Positions 54,028 to 64,000 of a DNA stretch of 64,000 nucleotides are shown piece by piece. The stretch lies in the NCBI RefSeq assembly GCF_900113835.1, contig NZ_FOQV01000011.1, forward strand, positions 62,001 through 126,000, read 5' to 3'. The notes below the pieces were generated by a model. The model searched no databases. It was given only the letters and a program-made list of their open reading frames with translations, and was not told where the DNA came from. Position 1 is the first letter of the stretch; each line of letters begins with the position of its first letter. A program made the position numbers and the translations under genes. Source of the stretch: Allobosea sp. OK403. Lineage in GTDB: Bacteria > Pseudomonadota > Alphaproteobacteria > Rhizobiales > Beijerinckiaceae.

Positions 54028-54942
54028 ATGAGCGCCGTCTCCCGCCCGCTGCGCGCCCGCCTTGTCGTCGCGGTGCCCTATCTCTGGCTGCTCGCCTTTT
54101 TCCTTGTGCCCTTCGCCATCGTGCTGCGCATGGCGTTCTCGCATGCCGATACGGCGCTGCCGCCTTATGCACCGCATTTCGCAAGCCTTGATGTCGCAAA
54201 TTTTGCCGCGATCGGAGAGTTTCTGGCGGCGCTCGATCTCGACAATTTCCGCCTGCTCGCCGATGACGCGCTCTACTGGCAGAGCTATCTCTATTCCTTG
54301 CGCATCGCCGGCCTGACGACCTTACTTGCGCTCGCCATCGGCTATCCGCTTGCCTATGCGATGGCGTCCGCTCCCAAAAGCTGGCGAGGCGCCTTGCTCG
54401 TTCTCGTCATCCTGCCGTTCTGGACCTCCTTCCTGATCCGCGTCTACGCCTGGATCGGCATCCTGCGGCCCGATGGCTTGCTGGATGCGGCGTTGATCGG
54501 CCTTGGCCTCACGCAGGAGCCGCTCAGGCTCCTGAACACCGAGGCCGCCGTGCTGATCGGCATGGTCTATTCCTATCTGCCCTTCATGGTGCTGCCGCTG
54601 TTTGCCGCGCTTGAAAAGCTCGATCGCTCCCTGCTCGAGGCCGCCGCCGATCTCGGCGCCAGGCCGTGGATGGCCTTCCTGACCGTGACCTTGCCGCTCT
54701 CCATCCCCGGCGTGCTCGCCGGCTGCGCGCTCGTCTTCATTCCGGCGGTCGGCGAATTCGTCATTCCCGATCTGCTGGGCGGGCCCGACACCATCATGAT
54801 CGGCAAGGCTTTGTGGACGGAGTTCTTCTCCAACCGCGACTGGCCGCTTGCCTCGGCGGTGGCGGTCGTGCTCCTCGTCCTGCTGGTCCTGCCGCTGGCG
54901 CTGCTCCAGCGCGCGCGCCTGGCGCGGGAAGGGGCGGCATGA
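54028..54942 (+). CDS. potH: Polyamine ABC transporter permease PotH
   Basis: A 304-aa inner-membrane permease with about six membrane segments and a large periplasmic stretch after the first (roughly residues 40-90). YPLAYAMASAPKSWRGALL and the EAA loop LLEAAADLGARPWMAFLTVT are typical of PotH/PotB. The ATG follows GGGGC. Its stop overlaps potI by 4 bp. Confidence 0.94.
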   Translation: MSAVSRPLRARLVVAVPYLWLLAFFLVPFAIVLRMAFSHADTALPPYAPHFASLDVANFAAIGEFLAALDLDNFRLLADDALYWQSYLYSLRIAGLTTLLALAIGYPLAYAMASAPKSWRGALLVLVILPFWTSFLIRVYAWIGILRPDGLLDAALIGLGLTQEPLRLLNTEAAVLIGMVYSYLPFMVLPLFAALEKLDRSLLEAAADLGARPWMAFLTVTLPLSIPGVLAGCALVFIPAVGEFVIPDLLGGPDTIMIGKALWTEFFSNRDWPLASAVAVVLLVLLVLPLALLQRARLAREGAA

Positions 54943-55727
54943 AACGGCTCGGGCCCGGCCTCATCCTGGCGCTCGTCGTCGGTTTCGCCTTCCTCTATCT
55001 GCCGATCCTGGCGCTCATCGCCTATTCCTTCAATGCCTCGCGTCTCGTCACCGTCTGGGGCGGGTTCTCGACGCATTGGTATGGCGCGCTCATGCATAAT
55101 CAGCCGCTGCTCGACGCCGCCTGGCTGAGCCTGCGACTGGCCTGCGTCTCGGCGACGCTGGCCACAGTGCTGGGCACGCTTGCGGCGCTGGCGCTGGCGC
55201 GCCATGGCCGGTTCAGCGGCCGGACCCTGTTCTCCGGCATGGTGCTGGCGCCGCTGGTCATGCCGGAGGTCATCACCGGGCTGTCCCTGCTCCTGCTCTT
55301 CGTCGCGGCCGATGTCGAGCGCGGCTTCTGGACCGTGACGATCGCCCACGCGACCTTCAGCCTCGGCTTCGCCTGCATCGTCATCCAGGCGCGGCTCGTC
55401 GGTTTCGATCGCTCGCTCGAGGAGGCGGCGCAGGATCTGGGCGCGACGCCGCTGATAACCTTCTGGACCGTGACCTTGCCCTTGATCTGGCCGGCGGTCG
55501 CGGCGGCCTGGATGCTCGCCTTCACGCTTTCGCTCGACGACCTCGTGATCGCGAGCTTCACCACCGGGCCGGGCGCGACGACCCTGCCGATGCGGCTTTA
55601 TTCGGCGGTGCGGCTCGGCGTTTCCCCCGAGATCAACGCCGCCTGCACCTTGATGATTGGCGCGGTCGCCATTGCCGTGGTCGCAGCCTCGCTCCTGCTG
55701 AAGCGCGAGCGGATGGCCGGGGGGTAG
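54939..55727 (+). CDS. potI: Polyamine ABC transporter permease PotI
   Basis: A 262-aa inner-membrane permease with six membrane segments. It begins in the 4-bp ATGA overlap with potH; the N-terminus MKRLGPGLILALVVGFAFLY and the EAA loop SLEEAAQDLGATPLITFWTV match PotI/PotC, as does MPEVITGLSLLLLF. It completes the importer. Confidence 0.94.
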   Translation: MKRLGPGLILALVVGFAFLYLPILALIAYSFNASRLVTVWGGFSTHWYGALMHNQPLLDAAWLSLRLACVSATLATVLGTLAALALARHGRFSGRTLFSGMVLAPLVMPEVITGLSLLLLFVAADVERGFWTVTIAHATFSLGFACIVIQARLVGFDRSLEEAAQDLGATPLITFWTVTLPLIWPAVAAAWMLAFTLSLDDLVIASFTTGPGATTLPMRLYSAVRLGVSPEINAACTLMIGAVAIAVVAASLLLKRERMAGG

Positions 55728-55750
55728 GGCGTTTCCCACGCGACTTGAAA

Positions 55751-55836
55751 CGTCATTGCGAGGAGCAAAGCGACGAAGCAATCCAGAAGGGCTTGCTCCA
55801 CGCCTCCCTGGATTGCTTCGCTGCGCTCGCAATGAC
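55751..55836. repeat. Family A palindromic repeat, copy A11
   Basis: A standard 86-bp copy just downstream of potI, where it may serve as the 3' hairpin of the pot transcript. The remaining 145 bp to the next gene show nothing further. Confidence 0.9.
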
Positions 55837-55981
55837 GGGTCAGCGTGAATGGAAAGAACTCCAGATTGCCAACGCGGATAAATAGCAGGTGAATGGCGGC
55901 CTCAAGTCCCGTTCAGCCCTGACATGCGACTGTCCGTGTCAGGCGAGGGAGTGTCCTTCGCCGTCAGACAGGACAGGGACC

Positions 55982-56236
55982 ATGTTCCGTACATTCGCCG
56001 GCCTCTCCACCCTCGCCATTGGCGCTGCGGCGCTGGCTGTTGCGAGCTTCGCGCCGATCACATCCGCGAGCGCCTTCGATGGTCGCTATGAGCGCGGCTA
56101 CGAACGTGCGGAGTATGGTTGGCGCCCGGCGCCGCCCGTCGTTTACGGCTTTTGGGGCCGGCGCCATTGGCGCCATCAATATGAAGGTCAAGGCTTCCGC
56201 GCACCGCCGCCGCCCTATGGTTACGGCTGGCGCTGA
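55982..56236 (+). CDS. Small exported aromatic- and arginine-rich protein
   Basis: An 84-aa protein of unknown function. The signal peptide (about residues 1-31, ending SASA) is followed by a short mature part rich in Tyr, Arg, Gly, Pro and Trp (RYERGYERAEYGW, and GRRHWRHQYEG, and PPPPYGYGWR). Small exported proteins of this composition are common in Rhizobiales. The ATG at 55982 is chosen because it gives the signal peptide. Confidence 0.65.
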   Translation: MFRTFAGLSTLAIGAAALAVASFAPITSASAFDGRYERGYERAEYGWRPAPPVVYGFWGRRHWRHQYEGQGFRAPPPPYGYGWR

Positions 56237-56334
56237 CGCAAGGCATCAGGCGGCAGGCGCGCTTGCGCCTGCCGCTTGGCATGGTTGCGGCATGTTTCGC
56301 CAAATGGAACAAAAGAGCTGAGCGGGAGGTTTCT

Positions 56335-56700
56335 ATGATGGAAACGAGGACCACGATCATGATCCGCAAGACCCTCATCGCAGCCGCGACGACGCTGGTT
56401 CTCGGCGTAGGCTTCGTCGGCCTGGGCGGCGTGGCTGCGCCGAGTTCGGCTCAGGCTCAGTGGCGCGACTATGATCGCCCCTATTACGGCCAGCGCCGTC
56501 ATTATCGCGAACGCGCCTATCGCCCGCAGCGGCCAGCCTATGGGCGAGGTTACAACGTGCCTGCCGGTCCCAACGGGCTCGGCCGCGCCGGGGTTCTGCC
56601 GAACGGGCGTAGCTTCTACACGCCGCCGGGCGGCCAATTGCCGGGCGGGCAGACTTACGAGACCTCTCCCAGGGGGCAGGGAACGGACGGGCATAACTGA
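56335..56700 (+). CDS. Small exported Tyr/Arg/Gly-rich protein
   Basis: A 121-aa protein. GGGAGG lies 5 bp before the ATG at 56335. A basic N-terminus and hydrophobic stretch (TLIAAATTLVLGVGFVGLGG) end at SAQA, a signal peptide. The mature part starts QWRDYDRPYYGQRRHYRERAY and turns Pro/Gly-rich (PNGLGRAGVLPNGRSFYTPP). It may be co-expressed with the small exported protein 98 bp upstream; no function is known. Confidence 0.65.
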   Translation: MMETRTTIMIRKTLIAAATTLVLGVGFVGLGGVAAPSSAQAQWRDYDRPYYGQRRHYRERAYRPQRPAYGRGYNVPAGPNGLGRAGVLPNGRSFYTPPGGQLPGGQTYETSPRGQGTDGHN

Positions 56701-56740
56701 CCGCTCGCCCGACTTCGCGACCGATGTCCAGCCGCCGGGA

Positions 56741-58917
<2,177 letters not shown>

Positions 58918-58921
<4 letters not shown>

Positions 58922-59751
58922 GGCTGTCTCCCGTCGGATTGATCCCACCAATGGTGGAAATGATGCACCGGTCCGTGGCCGTGGCCAACCTGAACCTGAT
59001 CGGCGGCGGCGATAGCCGCCGAGATATAGCTCTTCGCCTGGCCGACGGCCTCGGGCAAAGCGAGCCCCTTGGCGAGGCCCGCCGCGATCGCCGATGACAA
59101 GGTGCAGCCCGTGCCATGGGTGTTGCGCGTCGCCAGGCGCGGCGCGTTGAAGCGCTGGCGCGCGCCGCCGGAGAGCAGCAAGAGGTCGCTGCTGACGTCG
59201 CCCGCGCCATGCCCGCCCTTGATCAGGACGTTCGCGGCTCCAAGCGCGGCGAGCTTGCCGGCCTGCTCGTCGATCGCCGCCTCGGTCTCGGCGATGCCGG
59301 TGTGCAGCAGTGTGGCGGCCTCGGGCAGGTTCGGCGTGATCAGCGTCGCCAGCGGGAAGAGATGGCGGCGGATCGCGTCGACGGCGTTGTCCTGCAGCAG
59401 TTTCGCGCCCGACGCCGCGACCATCACCGGGTCGAGCACGATGTTGCGGGCCTTGTGGCGGATCAGGCCGGCAGCGACGGTTTCGATCAATTCCGCCGTC
59501 GCCAGCATGCCGATCTTGACGGCGGCGACATCGAGATCCTCGAACACCGCATCGAGCTGCTGGGCGACGAAATCGGCCGGCACGGCGTGGATCGCGCGGA
59601 CGCCTGTCGTGTTCTGCGCGGTCAGCGCGACGATGACGCTGGCGCCATAGACCTGATGGGCCGCGAAGGTCTTGAGATCGGCCTGGATGCCGGCGCCGCC
59701 GCTGGAATCGGAGCCGGCGATCGTGAGGGCGATGGGGGGCGGTGTGCTCAC
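58918..59751 (-). CDS. thiD: Hydroxymethylpyrimidine/phosphomethylpyrimidine kinase ThiD
   Basis: Phosphorylates HMP and HMP-P in thiamine pyrophosphate synthesis, 277 aa. LTIAGSDSSGGAGIQADLKTF (near residues 8-28) and NTHGTGCTLSSAIAAGLAKG near 205-225 are the ribokinase-fold hallmarks, with PVMVAASG and NLPEAATLL. It is an orphan: no other thi gene or thiamine riboswitch is near. Both ends overlap neighbours by 4 bp: its ATG lies in the end of the HigA-type gene, its stop in the start of mutB. Confidence 0.93.
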
Positions 59752-60029
59752 TCGGCGGCTTCCAATGTGATCCTGAGTTTGGTGCCCGTGGCCCGGGCGT
59801 AGCGCTCCAGCGTTCGGGTCGAGGGCTTGCCCCGGCCGCTTTCGAGCCGCGCGATCACGGATTGCGTCGTGCCCATGCGCTGGGCGAGCTCTTCCTGCGT
59901 CAACCCGGCCTTGGTGCGGGCGCGGATCAAGGAGGTCAGCAGGGCGAATTCCTCTTCGAGCGCGTCATATTCGCGCTTGAACTCGGGGTCCTGCATTTGT
60001 TCGGCGACCCATTCGCGAATATCTCTCAT
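59748..60029 (-). CDS. higA: HigA-type antitoxin with helix-turn-helix
   Basis: A 93-aa XRE-family protein. Residues about 33-85 form the helix-turn-helix (RTKAGLTQEELAQRMGTTQS, then VIARLESGRGKPSTRTLERY). The N-terminus EWVAEQMQDPEFKREYDALE is of the type seen in antitoxins paired with Gp49/RelE-like toxins. GGAGG lies 5 bp before the ATG at 60029. Its ATG overlaps the toxin stop by 4 bp and its stop overlaps thiD by 4 bp. It probably neutralises the toxin and represses the pair. Confidence 0.85.
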   Translation of the reverse strand: MRDIREWVAEQMQDPEFKREYDALEEEFALLTSLIRARTKAGLTQEELAQRMGTTQSVIARLESGRGKPSTRTLERYARATGTKLRITLEAAE

Positions 60030-60361
60030 GTCACCTCCTTCGCGCGTTCGCGGGCCAGATCGAGTTCGCGTTTTGGCGTCTTCTCGGTTTTCTTGATGAA
60101 GGCCCGCACGATAACGACGCGCCGCCCGCTCGCGGCGATATAGATTGCTCGTGCAATGCCATCGCGACCGGTCAGCCGCAGCTCCCAAAGTTTGTCGCCC
60201 AGCGGCTTGACCCATCCGAACGGCAAGGCATGAAGGCCGTCTTCCCGGATCACTTGAGTGAAGCGCGCAAAGCGCGCCCGGATATCGGGAGGTAGAGCCG
60301 CGAGCTCCTGTTCGACAATGTGGTTCAACGCTTGAACCACCCATTGCTGTCCAAGGTTCAT
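60026..60361 (-). CDS. higB: HigB/RelE-type toxin (phage Gp49-like)
   Basis: A 111-aa protein of the RelE/HigB superfamily, predicted to cleave mRNA on the ribosome. LPFGWVKPLGDKLWELRLTG, ARAIYIAASGRRVVIVRAFI and KKTEKTPKRELDLARERAKE follow the family order, with the Lys/Arg-rich catalytic surface. Toxin-before-antitoxin order is typical of higBA. It starts 12 bp after the mutA stop, so it is very likely in the mutase transcript. Confidence 0.85.
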   Translation of the reverse strand: MNLGQQWVVQALNHIVEQELAALPPDIRARFARFTQVIREDGLHALPFGWVKPLGDKLWELRLTGRDGIARAIYIAASGRRVVIVRAFIKKTEKTPKRELDLARERAKEVT

Positions 60362-60373
60362 AGCAAAAAAGCG

Positions 60374-62395
60374 CTAATCGGGCAATGCCGAGATGGCAAG
60401 CGCGCTTTCGAGCAAGGCCACGACATCGCAGCCGGCGTAGATGAATGCGCTGACGCCGGCTGCCTGGAGCGCGGCCGCGCTCTCGCCCGGCCGGCCGGCG
60501 AGCCAGATCGTCGCGCCGGCTTGCTTGAGCGCCGTGGCCGCTGCGGTTGCCTCCGCCGCATAGCCGTCATCCGAGCCGCAGAGGCAGGCGAGGTGCGCGC
60601 CCGAAGCTTGATAGGCCGCAAGGAGGGCCGCAAGATCGGTTGCGCCGTCCTTGGCGAAGCCGTCATCGCTGGGCGCCGCCAGCCCTCCGGTTTCGAACAG
60701 ATTGCGGGCGAAGCCGGCACGCGCCGTGAAATCGGCGATCGGCCCCAGCGTCGCCAGGAAGACGGTAGGGCGCTCGCTGAAGGCATCGGCCTTGTCGCGC
60801 AGGGCCTCGAACGCCTCGGCCAGGCGGTGCGAGGGCAGGGGCTCTGCCCTCAAGGCATCCTCCGGCGCGCTCAATGCCTGGTCGCGTGTTGCGCCTTGCG
60901 CCAGTTGAGCGATGAGGTCGCCCTGGTCCTGGGTGCTCGCCTTGGTCGCGGAGGGGCGAGCTGCACGGCGCGCGCCGGGCGCGACATCGAGCACGCTGAC
61001 GGGGGCCTCTTTCAGATTGGCGAATTCGCTCGTGCCGGTGATCGGCTCGCGGCGGGTGGCGATCGCCTTGGCGCGCGCCTCTCTCTGGCGGGCAAGGCCG
61101 GCCTGAACATGGCCGTTCGTCAAGGCCGAGACGATGCCCGGCAGGCCGCCCTTGGCCTCGCGCTCCAGATCCTGGAACTTGCTCCAGCCCTGCTCGCAGA
61201 GCGCCTGCGTCAGGCTCTCGAAACTGCCGGCGCCGGCTGCAGGGTCGGCAACGCGCCAGAGATTGGCCTCTTCGAGTAGCACGAGCTGGGTGTTGCGCGC
61301 GATGCGGCGGGCAAAAGCGTCGGGCAGGCCGAGTGCCGCCGTGAAGGGCAGGACGGTAAGGCTATCCGCGCCGCCGATCCCGGCCGAGAAGGTCGCGATC
61401 GTGCCGCGCAGCATATTGACCCAGGGGTCACGCATGGTCAGCGAGCGCCAGGCGGTCTCGGCATGCAGGACCATCGGCTTTGGTGCGAGCCCGCAGGCCG
61501 TCTGCACGTGCTCCCAGAGCAGACGGGCGGCGCGGAATTTTGCGATCGTCATGAACTCGTCAGTATCAGCGACGAGGACGAAGGAGATCGCGTCGCGCGC
61601 CTCATCCAGCGCCATGCCTTGCGCTTCGAGCGCGCGCAGATAGGTGACCGCCGTGGCGAGCGCAGCGCCGAGCTCCTGCGCCTCGCTCGCGCCGGCCTCG
61701 TGATAAGGCCGGACATCGGCGGTGAGGAACGGCCCCTTGAAACCGCGCTCACTCAGCGCCCGGATCGTCTGCGCCAGCCGGCGGCCGATTTCGGGCCAGG
61801 ACGCGGCGAAGACGCCTTCGCTCGCCAGCAGCCCGATCGGGTCGAGCCCGAAATCGACAGTACCGCTATCGGGCGCGATGCCGCGTTTCTCGAACAGTGC
61901 CGCCAGCATGAGCGCATTGACGCGGCCCTGCGGGGCCGGGTCGAGCCGCAAGCGGATCAGCTCCAGCATGACGCCGTCAAGCGCTGCATCAAGCGCAGCG
62001 ACATCGCCCGCGACGAGCCCGTGGCCGCGCGCCGCGCGCGCGCCGACGAAAGACAGTGCCAGCGAATCCGCACCGCCTTCGAGGTCGGCCAAGGCGAGCG
62101 CCTGCGCCTGCGCCGGTTCGGGATGGTCGACACGGGCCGCGACATGCCAGCGGCCCGCCTCGGCCCGCAGCGGTCGCTGCGTCGGGCTGGCAGCGGCGTA
62201 GAGCGGCTCGATGCGGATGCCGTCGGCGCTGCGGCCGACCAGCCGCTTCTCGAAATCCGCACCCTTCAGGACCTTGTCGACAGCGCCCCGCCATTGCTCC
62301 AGGGAGGGCGACGGAAAGGCGTTCATGAAAGGCAGGTCTGACAGTGAAGGCAGATCTGACGATAGGGGAAGGTCTGGCGATGCGGCCGCGTTCAT
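60374..62395 (-). CDS. mutA: Methylmalonyl-CoA mutase small subunit
   Basis: The non-catalytic partner of MutB, 673 aa. It keeps the mutase barrel (FLTADVRPYHEAGASEAQEL, RRIARNTQLVLLEEANLWRV, ADPAAGAGSFESLT) but the C-terminal domain lacks the DxHxxG cobalamin motif, as expected for small subunits. I chose the ATG at 62395 (AGAGGGAGC upstream); an internal ATG at 62326 begins the strong homology. The extra 23 residues consist of tandem S/PDLP units. It is the first gene of a five-gene unit mutA-higB-higA-thiD-mutB. Confidence 0.88.
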   Translation of the reverse strand: MNAAASPDLPLSSDLPSLSDLPFMNAFPSPSLEQWRGAVDKVLKGADFEKRLVGRSADGIRIEPLYAAASPTQRPLRAEAGRWHVAARVDHPEPAQAQALALADLEGGADSLALSFVGARAARGHGLVAGDVAALDAALDGVMLELIRLRLDPAPQGRVNALMLAALFEKRGIAPDSGTVDFGLDPIGLLASEGVFAASWPEIGRRLAQTIRALSERGFKGPFLTADVRPYHEAGASEAQELGAALATAVTYLRALEAQGMALDEARDAISFVLVADTDEFMTIAKFRAARLLWEHVQTACGLAPKPMVLHAETAWRSLTMRDPWVNMLRGTIATFSAGIGGADSLTVLPFTAALGLPDAFARRIARNTQLVLLEEANLWRVADPAAGAGSFESLTQALCEQGWSKFQDLEREAKGGLPGIVSALTNGHVQAGLARQREARAKAIATRREPITGTSEFANLKEAPVSVLDVAPGARRAARPSATKASTQDQGDLIAQLAQGATRDQALSAPEDALRAEPLPSHRLAEAFEALRDKADAFSERPTVFLATLGPIADFTARAGFARNLFETGGLAAPSDDGFAKDGATDLAALLAAYQASGAHLACLCGSDDGYAAEATAAATALKQAGATIWLAGRPGESAAALQAAGVSAFIYAGCDVVALLESALAISALPD

Positions 62396-62743
62396 CTGCG
62401 CTTGTGCTCCCTCTGCCCCACCATTGTGCAATCGCGAAGCGCTGATTGCCATGGGGAGAGGCGCACCGCCATGCCTAGTTCGTCGCAGACAGCGTGCGTG
62501 AATGCGGTGGAGTGGGGTGGCGGGGTGAGCTCGGGGACCTGAGGGGTCGGCGGTTCTTGGCCTCTTCCGGACTCCGGGAAGGTCAGCTTTAGGACAGTTT
62601 GGTTTGGGATCCGGGCGACGCCCAGGGGTAACGCTTTGACGCACCGCGGCAGTTGGTCGTCGCGATGATGGCTCCGACGGAGAAATATATCCGCTTGGCG
62701 TGCCACAACTGCAGGTTCTATCCTGAACTCGTTGGGGAGCGAC
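62396..62743. other. Intergenic region between mutA and the DUF4011 gene
   Basis: 348 bp holding the divergent promoters of mutA and the helicase-type gene. It contains none of the repeat families A, B or C. A stretch near 62617-62690 faintly resembles 2485-2548. Base composition becomes more AT-rich towards 62690-62860. Confidence 0.5.
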
Positions 62744-64000
62744 ATGCTGAAACGAGAACAAGGGTACGCGAGTGGCGTCGAGGCGCCGCCATCGGTTGTA
62801 ATTGATGCTGAGGTCGCCAGAAGTTTCACTTACGCGTCTTATCAGAACGCTATTCCAGTGCTGCGATCGTTGGCGATCGTCAACCGGACCGACAGGCACT
62901 TCGAGCAGTGCCGCCTGGCGATGGTATCGACGCCGGCCTTTCTTCGACCGAAGCTCTGGACGCTCGATCGCCTAGCGCCGGGCGATCGCATCACTATCAG
63001 CGACCGGCGGATCGACCTCGATGCCGGTTACCTTGCCGGTCTCAACGAGGCCGAACGCGGCGAGATCACGTTCCGCCTCTACGCACGGGATGAGTGCCTG
63101 GCGGAGATTAGGTTTCCAGTGCGGCTTCTCGCGCGGGACGAATGGGGCGGCGTCGCCGACATGGCGCAGTTGCTGCCGGCTTTCGTCCTTCCCAACGACC
63201 CAGCCGTCGCGAAGATCCTGCGCGCCACGGCCGAGGCGCTGACGGCGCATGGCCACTCCCCAGGTCTCGACGGCTACCAATCCGGTGACCCGCGGCGGAG
63301 CCTGCTGCTGACATCGGCGGTCTACTCTGCCATCGCGGCGATGAAGCTGCACTACGCGGAGCCTCCGGCCAGTTTCGAACAGCGTGGCCAGAAGGTCCGT
63401 CGCCCTGCGACCATTGCCCAGGATAGGCTGGCGACCTGCCTCGACAGCTCCCTGCTCTTCGCCGCCGCGCTCGAGGGCTGCGGGCTGAATGCCGCCGTGC
63501 TGCTCTTCAAGGATCACGCCGCCATCGGCGTGTGGCTGACGAAGCGGACGTTCCTGAATGCGGTGGAGAACGACCTGACAGAGGTCCGCAAGGCCATTGC
63601 GGCCCGCGAGTTCGTCGTCTTCGAGACCACTGGCGTGACGCATCGACCGGTTGCGACGCTCGATCATGCCCGCCGGCTGCTCGAGCCTCGCCTCGAAGAA
63701 GCGCAAGCCGCGGGCTTCGAGGCGGCGATCGACTTGCACAGGTCGCGCAGCGGCGGCATCACGCCGCTTGCTTCCCATGCGCCGGCCGCCGTCTCGGACG
63801 AGAAAGAGGACGGAGACATCGCATTGTCGCTCCCGGTTGCGGCGGAACTCTCCCCCCTGCCGGCGGAGGTCGCCGAGCTGAAGCCCACCACGGCGGCCGG
63901 GCGCATCGACCGCTGGCAAAAGAAGCTGCTGGATCTGACGCTGCGCAACCGGCTGCTTAACTTCCCCGACTCGAAGAAGACGATCCCCTTCCTGTGCACC
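62744..64000 (+). CDS. DUF4011 domain-containing SF1-helicase-type protein, 5' part
   Basis: The first 419 codons of a gene that runs off the window without a stop; full-length relatives are about 1,500-2,000 aa. Residues 20-150 match the N-terminal beta-rich domain (LAIVNRTDRHFEQCRLAM and NEAERGEITFRLY), residues about 150-260 have LLARDEWGGVADM and FVLPNDPAVAKIL, then a transglutaminase-like segment ATCLDSSLLFAAALEGCGLN with DHAAIGVWL. Near residue 388 the DUF4011 core begins (RWQKKLLDLTLRNRLLNFPD). GGGGAG lies 5 bp before the ATG. Such helicases, often with a DUF3320 C-terminus, are reported in bacterial defence islands; helicase motifs would lie beyond the window. Confidence 0.85.
   Translation, partial: MLKREQGYASGVEAPPSVVIDAEVARSFTYASYQNAIPVLRSLAIVNRTDRHFEQCRLAMVSTPAFLRPKLWTLDRLAPGDRITISDRRIDLDAGYLAGLNEAERGEITFRLYARDECLAEIRFPVRLLARDEWGGVADMAQLLPAFVLPNDPAVAKILRATAEALTAHGHSPGLDGYQSGDPRRSLLLTSAVYSAIAAMKLHYAEPPASFEQRGQKVRRPATIAQDRLATCLDSSLLFAAALEGCGLNAAVLLFKDHAAIGVWLTKRTFLNAVENDLTEVRKAIAAREFVVFETTGVTHRPVATLDHARRLLEPRLEEAQAAGFEAAIDLHRSRSGGITPLASHAPAAVSDEKEDGDIALSLPVAAELSPLPAEVAELKPTTAAGRIDRWQKKLLDLTLRNRLLNFPDSKKTIPFLCT

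Overview
The window is high-GC, densely packed DNA from an alphaproteobacterium, most likely of the order Hyphomicrobiales (a Bosea/Bradyrhizobium-like soil or plant-associated organism). I infer this from the gene families (many ABC uptake systems, a Rhizobium-type asparaginase, malic enzyme fused to a phosphotransacetylase-like domain, a TIGR03808-type Tat beta-helix protein), a perfect CtrA-type box, and abundant interspersed palindromic repeats. The species is not proven. I saw no rRNA or tRNA gene, CRISPR array, transposase or integrase.

Layout. 1-3.7 kb: a PhzS-like flavin monooxygenase, two tandem PilZ proteins, an exported protein with two Tudor-like repeats, and a cupin. 3.8-8.9 kb: livF-G-M-H-K branched-chain/aromatic-acid type ABC importer, whose promoter carries the same 16-bp palindrome as the monooxygenase promoter. 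9.2-20.8 kb: a purine module, with a BMP-type ABC importer, xdhC-xdhB-xdhA and a divergent guanine deaminase. 21.2-23.4 kb: a D-amino-acid transaminase divergent from a D-2-hydroxyacid dehydrogenase. 23.5-29.3 kb: an oligopeptide importer (oppABC plus a fused OppD-OppF ATPase). 29.5-31.8 kb: maeB. 32.2-34.8 kb: a tightly coupled MoxR AAA ATPase, HExxH/VWA protein and LCCL protein. 34.9-41 kb: a stand-alone AsnC-type ligand domain, an esterase, a Rhizobium-type asparaginase, a SulP transporter and a Tat beta-helix protein. 41.3-46.2 kb: meaB, two paralogous DUF900 lipoprotein hydrolases and a secreted hydrolase. 46.3-48.2 kb: an Lrp regulator divergent from a Cys/Met-metabolism PLP enzyme. 48.4-51.3 kb: envelope proteins (SH3b, L,D-transpeptidase-like, DUF3750). 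51.4-55.7 kb: potFGHI polyamine importer. 56-56.7 kb: two small exported proteins. 56.7-62.4 kb: methylmalonyl-CoA mutase, whose two subunit genes are separated by a HigBA-type toxin-antitoxin pair and thiD, linked by three successive 4-bp overlaps. 62.7-64 kb: the 5' part of a very large DUF4011/SF1-helicase-type gene, possibly the edge of a defence island.

How it works together: most of the window is nutrient capture (aromatic or branched acids, purines, peptides, polyamines, sulfate-type anions) feeding central metabolism through xanthine dehydrogenase, malic enzyme and the B12-dependent propionate route (mutA/mutB with the MeaB chaperone).

A second layer is the non-coding content. Nearly every gap over 100 bp holds one or more palindromic elements. 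Families A (about 80 bp), B (about 130-240 bp) and smaller variants share GTCAT...ATGAC ends; family C (about 150-310 bp) has GCGCGGGGAACC ends. They nest in each other (A inside C, an extra element inside B, hairpins inside C tips), sit inside operons, and one A copy lies in frame inside xdhA.
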